From NCBI GenBank assembly GCA_944320415.1, contig CALUHJ010000015.1:1-64000 (forward strand): a DNA stretch of 64,000 bases, in the 5' to 3' direction. The notes under the pieces were generated by a model. The model ran no database searches, was not told where the DNA came from, and worked only from the letters and a program-made list of their open reading frames with translations. The translations under genes were made by a program, and so were the position numbers. The stretch is from an uncultured Bacteroidales bacterium. GTDB lineage: Bacteria; Bacteroidota; Bacteroidia; Bacteroidales; P3. Within the stretch, counting starts at the first letter, position 1. Every line of letters begins with the position of its first letter. Positions 34,923 to 44,631 of this stretch are shown piece by piece.

Positions 34923-34951
34923 TTGTCGTCCGTTAAAACTTTGTATCTTTG
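34923..34951 (+). promoter_or_regulatory. Promoter for Na/Pi cotransporter operon
   Basis: TTG at 34923-34925 and TATCTTTG at 34944-34951, spacer 18 bases, 22 bases before the start codon. Confidence 0.7.
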
Positions 34952-34973
34952 CCGAAATTTTAAACTTGAAAAG

Positions 34974-36656
34974 ATGGATGTAGTACTGAAAGTTCTGGAG
35001 CTCGTAGGAGCATTGGGTTTGTTTTTGTATGGTATGAAAGTGATGAGCGATGCTCTTCAGAAACTTGCGGGGGACAGAATGAGGGCCATCCTTTCAAAGA
35101 TGACGGCCAATCGGTTCAGCGGAGTATTGACTGGTATGGGTATAACAACGCTCATACAGTCCTCTTCAGCCACTACGGTAATGGTTGTAAGCTTCGTTAA
35201 TGCCGGTCTTTTGAGTCTTTTCGGTGCCATAGCCGTGATAATGGGTGCCAACATAGGAACGACGGTTACGGCGTGGATTGTGTCTCTTTTGGGATTCAAG
35301 TTTTCCATAGCAACCATAATATTTCCTCTCATAGCTGTTGCAACACCTTTGCTGTTCATAAAATCCAGACAATCTTTAGGCGAATTCTTGATAGGGTTCG
35401 CTTTACTTTTTATGGGACTTGAAGCTTTGCAGAGCGGCATGCCCGATTTCAGACAGCCTGAGTATGCTTCCGTTCTGCAATTCATTTCTTCAATGTCCGA
35501 CCACGGTTATCTGTCCATATTGCTGTTTGTGCTTATAGGTACGGTGCTTACGGTTGTGGTGCAGTCCTCTTCGGCCATGATGGCTGTAACCCTTGTCATG
35601 TGCAGCCAGGGTTTGATAGGCTTTCAGACGGCGGCAGCCTTGGTGTTGGGAGAAAACATAGGCACTACAATCACCGCAAACATCTCTGCCCTCATGGCTA
35701 ACAACACGGCCAAGCGTGCCGCATTGGCTCATCTTGTTTTCAATGTCATAGGCGTAATATGGATGCTCATTGTGTTTCATCCGTTCATTCACGGCATATC
35801 CCGTTTGATTGTTTACGTCGAAGGACAGGACCCTATGGTTACCGCTTCCGCCATACCGGTTGCGCTTTCATGCTATCACAGTTTTTTCAATATACTGAAT
35901 ACCTCCATACTCGTGTGGTTCATTCCGCAGATAGAGAAACTTGTTACACGCATTATCCCGGACAATGACGAGGAGGAATTCAGGCTTAAGTTCATTCCTC
36001 AGGGGCTTATGTCCACCAACGAGTTGAGCATAGAGCCTGCAAAAAAGGAGATAGAGGCTTTTTCGAGAAGGGTTGTCAGAATGTACGATTTCATTCCTGA
36101 ACTGTTTGAAATGAAAGATGACAAGAAGTTTGAGCAGCTGATGAAAAGAACGCGCAAGTATGAGGAGATAACCGACAGAATGGAGGTGGAGATTGCCAAC
36201 TACCTTACCAAGGTGTCGGCTTCGGGCTTGAGCCTTGGTGCTTCGCGCGAGGTCAGTGCGATGCTTAGGATTGTGGATAACCTTGAGAGCATAGGCGACA
36301 GTTGCTATCAGTTGTCATTGTCAATAGAAGCCAAAAACAAACAGAATATTTCGTTCAGCGAGGACATGCAGGAAAAGTTGAAGAACATGTTTTCCCATGT
36401 ACGTGAAGCGATAGAGGAGATGAACAACAATCTGTCAGCTAATTATCACGATGTATCTTCCGACAAAGCCAAGGAAATAGAGACGAAGATAAACACATAT
36501 AGGGATGTTTTACGTACAGAGCATACCGAGGCTGTAAAGAACCATGTTTATTCCTATCAGGTGGGAATATGCTACAGCAATCTGTATGCGCAGTGCGAAA
36601 AGCTGGCGGACTTTGCCATAAACATAACTGAGGCAATAGATAAAATGAACAGATAA
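34974..36656 (+). CDS. Na/Pi cotransporter family protein with PhoU-like domain
   Basis: A 560-residue membrane protein. Two inverted-repeat QSSSA motifs (TLIQSSSATTVMV near residue 62 and VVQSSSAMMAVT near 198) mark the Na/phosphate NptA family; about eight helices span residues 5-315. The C-terminal 200 residues are helical and resemble PhoU, suggesting phosphate-linked regulation. The ATG at 34974 follows the promoter; earlier in-frame codons overlap it. First gene of a likely operon with lpd, rmlC and recQ. Confidence 0.92.
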   Translation: MDVVLKVLELVGALGLFLYGMKVMSDALQKLAGDRMRAILSKMTANRFSGVLTGMGITTLIQSSSATTVMVVSFVNAGLLSLFGAIAVIMGANIGTTVTAWIVSLLGFKFSIATIIFPLIAVATPLLFIKSRQSLGEFLIGFALLFMGLEALQSGMPDFRQPEYASVLQFISSMSDHGYLSILLFVLIGTVLTVVVQSSSAMMAVTLVMCSQGLIGFQTAAALVLGENIGTTITANISALMANNTAKRAALAHLVFNVIGVIWMLIVFHPFIHGISRLIVYVEGQDPMVTASAIPVALSCYHSFFNILNTSILVWFIPQIEKLVTRIIPDNDEEEFRLKFIPQGLMSTNELSIEPAKKEIEAFSRRVVRMYDFIPELFEMKDDKKFEQLMKRTRKYEEITDRMEVEIANYLTKVSASGLSLGASREVSAMLRIVDNLESIGDSCYQLSLSIEAKNKQNISFSEDMQEKLKNMFSHVREAIEEMNNNLSANYHDVSSDKAKEIETKINTYRDVLRTEHTEAVKNHVYSYQVGICYSNLYAQCEKLADFAINITEAIDKMNR

Positions 36657-36659
36657 GCT

Positions 36660-38051
36660 ATGGAATTTGATGTAATGATTATAGGCAGCGGTCCGGGAGG
36701 CTACGTTGCTGCCGTTCGTTCTTCCCAGTTGGGATTCAGCACGGCGATAGTGGAGAGGGAGAACCTTGGAGGTATCTGCCTCAATTGGGGTTGTATCCCC
36801 ACCAAGGCACTTTTGAAATCGGCGCAGGTGTTCAACTATATGAAACATTCAGCCGACTACGGCATAAGGCTGGAGGGTGCTGTCGAGCCTGACATGAATG
36901 CGATTGTTGACCGTTCCAGAACGGTTGCCGCCAATATGGGCAAGGGTGTACAATACCTGATGCAGAAGAACAATGTCACCGTCATAGAAGGCGAGGCCCG
37001 TCTGAACAGTGACAAGTCCGTAGCTGTTGTCCTCAAGGACGGCACCGAACATGTTTACAATGCAAAACATATCATACTTGCCACCGGAGCACGTTCGCGC
37101 AACCTGCCAAACATGCCTCAGGACGGCAAGAAGATAATAGGCTACCGTCAGGCGATGACCCTAAGGGAAAGACCGGAATCAATGGTTGTTGTCGGCTCCG
37201 GTGCGATAGGAAGCGAGTTCGCCCATTTCTATCAGTCCATTGGAACAAAGGTTACGCTTGTGGAGTATATGCCGAACATCGTTCCCAATGAGGACGAGGA
37301 GGTAAGCTCAACCCTTCAGCGTTGTTTCAAGAAGAACGGCATGAAGGTATTGACATCCACATCGGTCGAGAGCGTTGACACCACGGCAGACAAGTGCGTG
37401 GTTAAGCTGAACGGCAAAAAAGGTGAACAGACCATAGAATGCGATGTTGTCCTTTCGGCTGTAGGAGTCAGCACAAACATAGAAAACATAGGATTGGAAG
37501 AGGCCGGTGTTGCGATGGAGAAGGGCAAGGTCGTTGTCGATGATTTTTACAGAACAAACGTTGAGGGAATATATGCCATAGGCGACATAGTGCACGGACC
37601 TGCTCTGGCACATGTGGCAAGCAGGGAAGCAATCGTTTGTGTCGAAGCCATAAAGGGTATGGCTGTCGAGAAGATAGACTATTCCAACATACCGGGCTGT
37701 ACATACACCACTCCCGAGGTGGCTTCCGTAGGTCTCACGCAGGCAAAGGCCGAGGCCGCAGGCTTTCAGGTGAGAGTGGGCAAGTTCATGTATATGGCCT
37801 CTGGCAAGGCTGCCGCAAGCGGCAACAGGGACGGATTTGTCAAGGTGGTCATCGACAAGGATACCGACCGCATACTCGGTTGCCACATGATAGGCGACAA
37901 CGTTACGGAGATGATAGAGGAAATGGTCCTTGCACGTCAAAGCGGAATAAAGGCATGCGAGCTTGTGGAAGCGGTGCATCCTCATCCTACCATGAGCGAG
38001 GCCGTAATGGAAGCGGTCGAAGCCGCATACGGCAAGGCAATACACGGATAG
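36660..38051 (+). CDS. lpdA: Dihydrolipoyl dehydrogenase
   Basis: A 463-residue flavoprotein disulfide reductase, the E3 of 2-oxoacid dehydrogenase or glycine cleavage complexes. FAD-binding GSGPGGYVAAVRSSQLG is at the N-terminus; the redox disulfide is in GGICLNWGCIPTKAL; the NAD motif is VVGSGAIGSEFA near residue 180; the C-terminal HPHPTMSE supplies the catalytic His-Glu. No E1 or E2 genes are adjacent. Confidence 0.95.
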   Translation: MEFDVMIIGSGPGGYVAAVRSSQLGFSTAIVERENLGGICLNWGCIPTKALLKSAQVFNYMKHSADYGIRLEGAVEPDMNAIVDRSRTVAANMGKGVQYLMQKNNVTVIEGEARLNSDKSVAVVLKDGTEHVYNAKHIILATGARSRNLPNMPQDGKKIIGYRQAMTLRERPESMVVVGSGAIGSEFAHFYQSIGTKVTLVEYMPNIVPNEDEEVSSTLQRCFKKNGMKVLTSTSVESVDTTADKCVVKLNGKKGEQTIECDVVLSAVGVSTNIENIGLEEAGVAMEKGKVVVDDFYRTNVEGIYAIGDIVHGPALAHVASREAIVCVEAIKGMAVEKIDYSNIPGCTYTTPEVASVGLTQAKAEAAGFQVRVGKFMYMASGKAAASGNRDGFVKVVIDKDTDRILGCHMIGDNVTEMIEEMVLARQSGIKACELVEAVHPHPTMSEAVMEAVEAAYGKAIHG

Positions 38052-38055
38052 GGCA

Positions 38056-38598
38056 ATGGAGATAAGGGAAACCAAACTGTCGGGACTGATAATATTGGAG
38101 CCAAAGGTCTTCGGCGACGAGCGTGGCTCTTTTATGGAGACGTACAACAGGGAGACCTTCGCAAGGCTGGGTCTTGACATGACATTCGTTCAGGACAACG
38201 AATCCATATCGGCCAAGGGCGTATTGAGGGGAATACATTTCCAGCGTCCGCCCTTTGCACAGGGCAAGCTCGTCAGGGTTGTCAGCGGAAGGGCTCTGGA
38301 CTACGCCGTGGACTTGCGCCGCAATTCTCCCACCTACGGGCAGTATGCCTGCGTCGAGTTGAGCGGCCGCAACAAGAGAATGATGTATCTTCCAGAAGGA
38401 TTCGCACATGCTTTCCTCTCTCTGGAGGATGACACGGTGTTCAACTACAAGTGCACCAATTTCTACAACAAACAGTCCGAGGACGGTCTGCTTTGGTCGG
38501 ACAAGGACCTCGGAATAGAATGGCCGGTGGACAATCCCATATTGTCCGAAAAGGATCTTAGGCTCGGATTGTTCAAAGACTTCGTCTCTCCCTTTTAG
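38056..38598 (+). CDS. rfbC: dTDP-4-dehydrorhamnose 3,5-epimerase
   Basis: A 180-residue RmlC cupin that epimerises dTDP-4-keto-6-deoxyglucose on the way to dTDP-rhamnose. Hallmarks are VFGDERGSFMETYN, the catalytic His in LRGIHFQ, and VVSGRALDYAVDLRRNSPTYG. The lone rml gene here suggests the others lie elsewhere. Four bases after lpdA. Confidence 0.95.
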   Translation: MEIRETKLSGLIILEPKVFGDERGSFMETYNRETFARLGLDMTFVQDNESISAKGVLRGIHFQRPPFAQGKLVRVVSGRALDYAVDLRRNSPTYGQYACVELSGRNKRMMYLPEGFAHAFLSLEDDTVFNYKCTNFYNKQSEDGLLWSDKDLGIEWPVDNPILSEKDLRLGLFKDFVSPF

Positions 38599-38610
38599 TC
38601 CTTTTGTACC

Positions 38611-40491
38611 ATGCCACACAGGGCAATAGACATATTGCGAAAGTACTGGGCTTATGACTCTTTCCGCTCCATACAGGAAGAAGTCATAAGTTCCGTGCTT
38701 TCTTCCGATGACACCCTTGCCCTTATGCCTACGGGAGGAGGCAAGAGTATCTGTTATCAAGTGCCGGCCCTCATGCTCAAGGGCGTATGCATTGTAGTAA
38801 CTCCTCTCATCTCGCTGATGAAGGACCAGGCCGACAGCCTTAACAAGAGAGGACTGAAGGCCGTATGTCTCAACGCTCAAAGCGGCGTAAGCATGGACAA
38901 CGTCTTGCGCTCTGCTTTGGTCAACCGTGTCAAGTTCCTTTTCGTCACACCCGAAAGACTGCAGAACGACACATTCAGGGCCTATCTTCATGACCTTAAC
39001 CCTTGTCTGTTCGTGGTGGATGAGGCTCACTGCATATCGGAATGGGGACACGACTTCAGACCCGAATACAGAAAGATAGGCATATTGAGGGAGGATTTCC
39101 CCCAAGTGCCCATGTTGGCCCTGACCGCAACGGCAACGAAGCGGACAATAGAGGACATACAAAGATGTCTGCAATTCCGCAAGCCAAACTGCATAAAGGG
39201 AGACTTCAGACGTCCCAACATAAAATACATGGTCATAAGGGACGAGGACAAGATAGAACGCTGTGCTAAGATAATAGCTTCCGTGGGAGGGTCTTCTCTG
39301 GTTTACGTATCCACGCGAATGAATGCCGAACGGTATGCAGGAATGTTGAAGGACAAAGGTCTGAATGCGGAATGCTATCATGCGGGACTTACACAGTATG
39401 AACGCAGATGCAGACAGGAGCGATGGAAGACGGGAATGCTCAAAACCATGGTTGCAACCAAGGCTTTCGGCATGGGTATAGACAAGGCGGACGTGTCATT
39501 GGTCGTTCACCTCGACATACCGCCCGACATGGAATCCTATTATCAGGAGTCTGGACGTGCCGGCAGGGACGGCTCTACGGCCTATGCCGTTCTGCTTTAC
39601 TCCGACAGGGACAGGGAACTGACAAGACAAAGGGTGCTGTGGTCCTATCCCGAAGAGGAACTCATACGACATGTTTACGAACGTCTCTATGCTTTTTACG
39701 GCTTTGCATACGGCAGCGGAGAGAACCAGATGAGACCGTTCGACCTCGATGCCTTCGCGATCCGTTACGACTTGCCGAAGTATCAGACACACAACTGCCT
39801 CAAGGTGCTTGAAAGACAAGGCGTGATAGAGATGACCTCTTTGGACTACCCCGTCTCTAAGATAAAGGTGGAGGCGTCGCTCTCTCAGGTGAAGGACGTG
39901 ATGAATGCCGGGGATGACTATGCCCTCATCATGACGGCCGTCATCCGTTCATGTCCAGCATGTGTAGTGGAGGCGGACTACATAGATGAGAAAAAGACCG
40001 CCCGGAGCCTCGGCTGGACCGAACAGCATACGATAGAGATGCTCCAAAGTCTCCAAAGGGCTGGCCTTGCGAGCTATCGCAGACATCAGGCGGGCGATTA
40101 TGTGGTGTTCAGACAGGACAGGGTGATGACAAGGCATTTTACCATGGACTCAGAACAGTACCTGCGTTTGAAGCATAACGCGCTTGACAAGGTTGAACGG
40201 ATGATACGGTACATTGACGGCAAGGAATGCAGACAACAGTACATCATGCGTTATTTCGACTGTGAGAGCGAGCAGTGCGGAGAGTGCGACGTATGTATCA
40301 CGGGCCTTGTGGGGCCGAAGCGTACAAGGAAAAGAATACTGCAAGACCTTGAGGAAAAGGACAGGGAGGTGGATTATTTTTTCACCCAAAGGGATTACCT
40401 TTCGGACAAAAACACGGTGGCTGTTTTGCGTCTTATGCTTGACAGGGGAGAGATTGTCTTGGATGAAGGTTTCATGCGTTTGAGGAAATAA
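38611..40491 (+). CDS. recQ: ATP-dependent DNA helicase RecQ
   Basis: A 626-residue superfamily 2 helicase. Motif [13 protein letters not shown] is near residue 46, motif [16 protein letters not shown] near 134, and motif [14 protein letters not shown] near 310. The RecQ-C zinc site is [20 protein letters not shown] near 538-557. There is no clear HRDC domain, and the C-terminal 60 residues are short and charged. Functions in recombination repair. Confidence 0.93.
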   Translation: MPHRAIDILRKYWAYDSFRSIQEEVISSVLSSDDTLALMPTGGGKSICYQVPALMLKGVCIVVTPLISLMKDQADSLNKRGLKAVCLNAQSGVSMDNVLRSALVNRVKFLFVTPERLQNDTFRAYLHDLNPCLFVVDEAHCISEWGHDFRPEYRKIGILREDFPQVPMLALTATATKRTIEDIQRCLQFRKPNCIKGDFRRPNIKYMVIRDEDKIERCAKIIASVGGSSLVYVSTRMNAERYAGMLKDKGLNAECYHAGLTQYERRCRQERWKTGMLKTMVATKAFGMGIDKADVSLVVHLDIPPDMESYYQESGRAGRDGSTAYAVLLYSDRDRELTRQRVLWSYPEEELIRHVYERLYAFYGFAYGSGENQMRPFDLDAFAIRYDLPKYQTHNCLKVLERQGVIEMTSLDYPVSKIKVEASLSQVKDVMNAGDDYALIMTAVIRSCPACVVEADYIDEKKTARSLGWTEQHTIEMLQSLQRAGLASYRRHQAGDYVVFRQDRVMTRHFTMDSEQYLRLKHNALDKVERMIRYIDGKECRQQYIMRYFDCESEQCGECDVCITGLVGPKRTRKRILQDLEEKDREVDYFFTQRDYLSDKNTVAVLRLMLDRGEIVLDEGFMRLRK

Positions 40492-40510
40492 ATTTCTTTT
40501 TGTACTTTTG
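40480..40510 (+). promoter_or_regulatory. Promoter for the glycosyltransferase run
   Basis: TTG at 40480-40482, inside the recQ end, and TACTTTTG at 40503-40510 with a 20-base spacer. Transcription would begin about 35 bases before the heptad leader ATG. Confidence 0.65.
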
Positions 40511-40530
40511 CAGCTACGGCAGTCGTTTTT

Positions 40531-40614
40531 ACGGAATCAAATTCCGTGAAAATGGAATCAAGTTCCGTTGAAATGTTTTCTGAAAAGAAAAAAATGAATT
40601 CAGAAAAGAAAAAC
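40531..40614 (+). repeat. 21-base heptad repeat, locus 6 (four units, both subclasses)
   Basis: Units at 40531, 40552, 40573 and 40594. The first two are the ESNSVK/ESSSVE type; the last two are the FSEKKK/NSEKKN type. Units three and four pair as a 9-bp hairpin (TTTTCTGAA with TTCAGAAAA). Confidence 0.75.
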
Positions 40615-40674
40615 GGCTTTTGCGAAGTCTTGATTCCGTATGATTGCCTGCGTATATTATACAAAGGAATATGA
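40552..40674 (+). CDS. Possible heptad-repeat leader peptide overlapping the GT9 start (ATGA)
   Basis: A 40-codon frame from the ATG at 40552 whose TGA (40672-40674) overlaps the ATG of the GT9 gene at 40671, the classical arrangement for translational coupling. The first three heptads are MESSSVE, MFSEKKK and MNSEKKN; the rest (GFCEVLIPYDCLRILYKGI) is not repetitive. The frame sits right after a promoter. Not tested experimentally; the overlap could be chance. Confidence 0.4.
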   Translation: MESSSVEMFSEKKKMNSEKKNGFCEVLIPYDCLRILYKGI

Positions 40675-41864
40675 AACGTTTTTTTTTGCGTTTGTTGTTG
40701 ACGTATTACGACTTGGAGTGTTTTCTGCTTCGTTTTCTTAGGCCGAAACCTTCAGACTGTGTTTTGATTTTGAGAACGGACAACATAGGGGACTTTATTC
40801 TGTGGCTTAATTCTGCAAGGCACATAAAGGAAAACACCTTGGAACCTTTGGTTTTGATTTGCGGCAGGTCAGTCAGACAGATTGCACATCATACAGGCTT
40901 TTTCAGTGAGATAATAACGTTTGACGACCGCAGGTTTCTTCTCAATCCTTTTTACCGGTTTAGACTTCTGTCACATCTTCGCTTGCGTTCCTACAAAAGG
41001 ATTGTCAATCCCATGTATTCAAGAAACTATTTTGTGGGAGACAGTTTTGTGAGAAATATTTCGGCGGGGGAAAAGATAGGTTATGGACATGATTACGAAC
41101 ATACGGATACCACATTGGTACGACTGCTGAAGGACAAAAGGGCAAGAGGCGGACTTGTTGACGAATTGAGGGCAAAGGGTGACGGATTCTATACACGCAT
41201 CATAGAACCTAAGAAGGAGAGCGTTATGGAACTTGAACGCAACAATGACTTTACACAGGCTTTGTTGAACATGCGTTTTGAGAATACCCTGCCCGAACTT
41301 TGTTTCGATTTACCTGATTTTGATGTGCCGGTAAAGGATTATGTAGTCGTTTTCATAGGTTCGAGTGCTGTTCGCAAGGTTTGGGAGGAGGAGAAATTCG
41401 CTCGTGTGATGCAGGGGTTAAACCGCGATGTCGTTGTGTGTGGTGCGGAGTCGGACAAGCCTGTTATGGAAAAGCTGATGAAGTATTTGCCTGAAGGGTT
41501 TCCTTTTGTGAATCTTGTCGGAAAGACAAGCCTTTTGGAGTTGTTCAGAGTCATAGAACAGGCTTGCCTTGTGATAAGCAACGATACTTCTGCTGCGCAT
41601 ATATCCACATTGGTCAAGACGCCGTCTGTTGTAATTGTACCCGGTACTTATGGAGGCCGTTTCTATCCGTACAGGGTGGATGATAAGGGTGACGAAACCG
41701 AGAAATACAAGCCCAAGCCTGTATGTTGCATTATGGATTGCTATGACTGTCACTGTATATGCGTGAAGATGAAAAAGGATATGGACAGGTATCCGTGTAT
41801 AACCGGCATAGGAGTAGAGGCGGTAATGGATGCAATTGATGAAGGTATGAAAAGACAATACTGA
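40671..41864 (+). CDS. Glycosyltransferase family 9 (heptosyltransferase-like)
   Basis: A 397-residue GT-B enzyme. Family features are LILRTDNIGDFILWLNSARH near residue 37, VVFIGSSAVRKVWEEEKFA at about 230, and the nucleotide-binding CLVISNDTSAAHIS near 300. GT9 members add sugars such as heptose to lipopolysaccharide core. The ATG at 40671 begins MKRFFLRLLL; upstream in-frame codons are within the leader. First gene of a cell-surface glycan run. Confidence 0.88.
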   Translation: MKRFFLRLLLTYYDLECFLLRFLRPKPSDCVLILRTDNIGDFILWLNSARHIKENTLEPLVLICGRSVRQIAHHTGFFSEIITFDDRRFLLNPFYRFRLLSHLRLRSYKRIVNPMYSRNYFVGDSFVRNISAGEKIGYGHDYEHTDTTLVRLLKDKRARGGLVDELRAKGDGFYTRIIEPKKESVMELERNNDFTQALLNMRFENTLPELCFDLPDFDVPVKDYVVVFIGSSAVRKVWEEEKFARVMQGLNRDVVVCGAESDKPVMEKLMKYLPEGFPFVNLVGKTSLLELFRVIEQACLVISNDTSAAHISTLVKTPSVVIVPGTYGGRFYPYRVDDKGDETEKYKPKPVCCIMDCYDCHCICVKMKKDMDRYPCITGIGVEAVMDAIDEGMKRQY

Positions 41865-41872
41865 ATTGTGGT

Positions 41873-43013
41873 ATGAGGTTTTTGATAATTCACAACGAAT
41901 ATTCCGTAAGGGGCGGAGAGGAGGCGGTTGTGGAGTTCCAGAAAAATCTGTTGGAACTCCACGGCCATCATGTCACGGTTTACAGACGCTCGTATGCCGA
42001 GATGGGTTCGTGGCTTTTGGGAAAGGCTGGCGGGATGTTCACCTCGGTATTCAATCCCCGCAGTCTTAGGGACTTGAAAAAGCTGTGCAACCACAACGTG
42101 TTTGATGTTGCAATAGTACACAATGTTTTCCCTGTAATATCTCCTGTGGTCATTCCTTTCTTGAAGGGCAGGGGCATAAGGGTGCTTCAGGTCTTGCACA
42201 ATTACAGGCTGTTCTGTCCCGTCGGTACGTTCTACCGCGACGGACATATATGCGAGGATTGTACGGGTAAGGGCAGAGAGTGGAACTGTTTCCGCAAAAG
42301 ATGTACCGGAGGAGCGGTTTCGGCCTTGTCCTTTGCGATTAAATTCCGTCTTGTCCGACTTTTGAACTATTACGGTGACGTTGACAGTTTTCTGTGTCTT
42401 AATGCAAGACAGGCCGATTTGACAGGCCGATATCTTAAGGCTTCGGACAAGGTGCGTATCCTTCCCAATGCGGTGAAGGTTTCGGAAGGCGAAAGGCGGC
42501 AAGCCTCACAAAGGAAATATGTGTCTTTTGTCGGCAGGCTCAGTGAGGAAAAAGGTTTTTTTGATTTTCTGAAGATAGCGGCCATGATGCCAGATTGCGA
42601 ATTTAGAGTGGGGGGGGGGGTGGAATGCCAACTTAAATGTGGAAATACCCTCCAATGTGGTCTTTTGCGGATTCTTGAAGGGAGAAGAGCTCAGGGAGCT
42701 TTATGCGGGTTCGCGGGCCGTTTTGGTTTTGAGCAAATGGTATGAGCCGTTCGGGCTTGTTGCCGTTGAGGCCATGAACGAGGGAACACCGGTGATAGCT
42801 TATGACCTCTCAGGTATGGGTGATATGGTGCAGGACGGCAGGTGCGGATTCGTGGTGGGCTTGTGTGATTTGGAGGCGGTGAGAGAGAAGATAAGGATGT
42901 TGTTTGAGAATGAGGCTTTGTTTGAAGTCCTTTCGGACAATGCCCGCAAAAGGGTGAGGAAAGAGTATTCCGAACAGGTGTATTATGAACGTTTGATTGA
43001 ATTGACAAGATAG
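41873..43013 (+). pseudogene. Glycosyltransferase family 4, out of frame at an 11-G tract (probably phase-variable)
   Basis: The N-terminal part (41873 to about 42610) reads RFLIIHNEYSVRGGEEAVVE, a typical GT4 acceptor domain, up to FRVGGG. After the G run the frame changes: the correct C-terminal half (about 42621-43013) reads WNANLNVEIPSNVVFCGFLKG and then the donor-binding SKWYEPFGLVAVEAMNEGTPV. In the present frame translation ends at 42745. Removing one G, giving ten, restores one protein of about 380 residues. This may be a phase-variation switch or a sequencing error in the homopolymer. Confidence 0.85.
42610..42620 (+). repeat. Homopolymer tract of 11 G inside a glycosyltransferase gene
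   Basis: G at 42610-42620 inclusive; slippage by one base joins or separates the two halves of the GT4 gene. Tracts of this length in surface-glycan genes are classical contingency loci. Confidence 0.9.
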
Positions 43014-43016
43014 GAT

Positions 43017-43781
43017 ATGACAGACAATGCAAGACCTCTTGTGTCGATAGTTACGGTATGTTACAATGCCGCCTGTGTGTTGGGGCAGACCATTGACAGC
43101 GTAAGGGGTCAGACATACGACAGAATAGAATACGTGATAGTTGACGGAGCGTCCACAGACGGCACGACGGATATAATAAGGTCAAATGCCGACATTGTTA
43201 CAAAATGGAAAAGCGAGCCGGACGATGGTTTGTATTTTGCGATGAACAAGGCTTTGGACATGGTTTGCGGAGACTATGTGCTTTTTTTGAATGCGGGGGA
43301 TATTTTCCATGAGAATACGACGCTCGAAAAGGTTTTCGCCTCCGCCGCAGAGCCTCAGGACATATATTACGGAGACACCATGATACTCTCTGTTGACGGC
43401 ACGCCGGTGGGAAGCAGGAGGCTGAGTCCTCCCCTGCGTCTTACCCGCAGGAGTTTCCGTTGGGGTATGACCGTATGCCATCAGTCCGTTGTCATACGCC
43501 GTGAACTGTGCGGGAAATACAATACGGACTACACCATAGCGGCGGACTACGACTGGGTTCTTTCCGCCATAGAACGCTCCGACGCCGGGAAGATAACGAA
43601 CTGCGGTATTTTCATTTCGGACTTCAGACAGGGAGGCATAAGCAGCAGGAACTTTTTCAAGGCCAACAGACAACGTTTCGTCATAATGTGCAGACATTAC
43701 GGACTGTTGCCCGCTTTGTGGTACAACTTCCTCATGCTCTTCCGTCTGTTCTATACTTATTTGAGGAAGGGGCGGCTTTGA
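43017..43781 (+). CDS. Glycosyltransferase family 2
   Basis: A 254-residue GT-A enzyme starting PLVSIVTVCYNA, with EYVIVDGASTDGTTD, DDGLYFAMNKALDMVCGDYVLFLNAGD (DXD-like nucleotide-sugar site) and TIAADYDWVL. The pattern resembles WcaA-type transferases that build surface polysaccharides. Three bases after the GT4 gene, so co-transcribed. Confidence 0.92.
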   Translation: MTDNARPLVSIVTVCYNAACVLGQTIDSVRGQTYDRIEYVIVDGASTDGTTDIIRSNADIVTKWKSEPDDGLYFAMNKALDMVCGDYVLFLNAGDIFHENTTLEKVFASAAEPQDIYYGDTMILSVDGTPVGSRRLSPPLRLTRRSFRWGMTVCHQSVVIRRELCGKYNTDYTIAADYDWVLSAIERSDAGKITNCGIFISDFRQGGISSRNFFKANRQRFVIMCRHYGLLPALWYNFLMLFRLFYTYLRKGRL

Positions 43782-43814
43782 TTGTGCCGTTTTGAACAAA
43801 TATTCGTACATTTG
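43782..43814 (+). promoter_or_regulatory. Promoter for fabG
   Basis: TTG at 43782-43784 and TACATTTG at 43807-43814, spacer 22 bases. Confidence 0.55.
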
Positions 43815-43845
43815 CAAAATACAAAACCAAAAAGACAGGAAAACA

Positions 43846-44592
43846 ATGAAATTACTTGAAGGAAAGGTTGCTTTGATTACAGGAGCATCAAGAGGAATAG
43901 GCAAGGCCATTGCACTGGAGTTTGCAAAACACGGTGCAAACATAGCCTTCAGCGACATAAAGGCGGATGAGAACATGGCATTGTGCGAAAAGGAGTTGAA
44001 GGCTCTCGGCGTGGAGGCCAGGGGATATGCTTCCAATGCGGCTTCGTTTGAGGAGAGCGCGCAACTTGTGGACAATGTCGTGAAGGATTTCGGCAGGATA
44101 GATGTTTTGGTCAACAATGCCGGCATCACGAGGGACAACCTGCTTATGAGGATGAGCGAACAGGACTGGGATTTGGTCTTGAACGTCAACCTCAAGAGCG
44201 TCTTCAACCTCACTCATGCGTGTCAGAAGGTCATGTTGAAGCAGAGAAGCGGTTCAATCATCAACATGAGCAGCGTTGTCGGCGTAAGCGGCAATGCGGG
44301 TCAGGCAAACTATTCGGCTTCCAAGGCCGGAATCATAGGCTTCACCAAGAGCATCGCCAAGGAGTTGGGTTCAAGAAACATACGTTGCAACGCCATAGCT
44401 CCGGGATTCATCATTACGGACATGACTGCAAAACTATCCGAAGAGGTTCGCAAGGACTGGGAACAGAAGATACCGTTGAGGCGTGGCGGAAAGCCGGAAG
44501 AGGTGGCCAAGGCGTGCGTATTTCTTGCCTCTGACCTTAGTTCCTATGTCAGCGGTCAGGTGTTGCATGTGTGCGGTGCGATGAATTGTTAA
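43846..44592 (+). CDS. fabG: 3-oxoacyl-[acyl-carrier-protein] reductase FabG
   Basis: A 248-residue short-chain dehydrogenase of fatty-acid elongation. TGASRGIGKAIALEFA (NADP motif) is near residue 12, LVNNAGITRDNLLMRM near 88, the catalytic Ser in INMSSVVG and Tyr/Lys in YSASKAG. The ATG at 43846 starts MKLLEGKVALITG, in line with the family; an earlier in-frame ATG at 43792 lies across the promoter. Confidence 0.94.
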   Translation: MKLLEGKVALITGASRGIGKAIALEFAKHGANIAFSDIKADENMALCEKELKALGVEARGYASNAASFEESAQLVDNVVKDFGRIDVLVNNAGITRDNLLMRMSEQDWDLVLNVNLKSVFNLTHACQKVMLKQRSGSIINMSSVVGVSGNAGQANYSASKAGIIGFTKSIAKELGSRNIRCNAIAPGFIITDMTAKLSEEVRKDWEQKIPLRRGGKPEEVAKACVFLASDLSSYVSGQVLHVCGAMNC

Positions 44593-44631
44593 TGTATATT
44601 TGAAAACAAGGATATAAAAATACAATAGGAT

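Noticed and set aside
37987..39381. 464-codon minus-strand open frame
   Set aside because: It is antisense to rmlC and recQ, both certain, and lacks any domain; long antisense frames arise from the codon usage here.
42639..43013. Independent 124-residue glycosyltransferase gene starting at a GTG
   Set aside because: It is the C-terminal half of the GT4 gene separated by the G-tract frameshift, not a separate gene.
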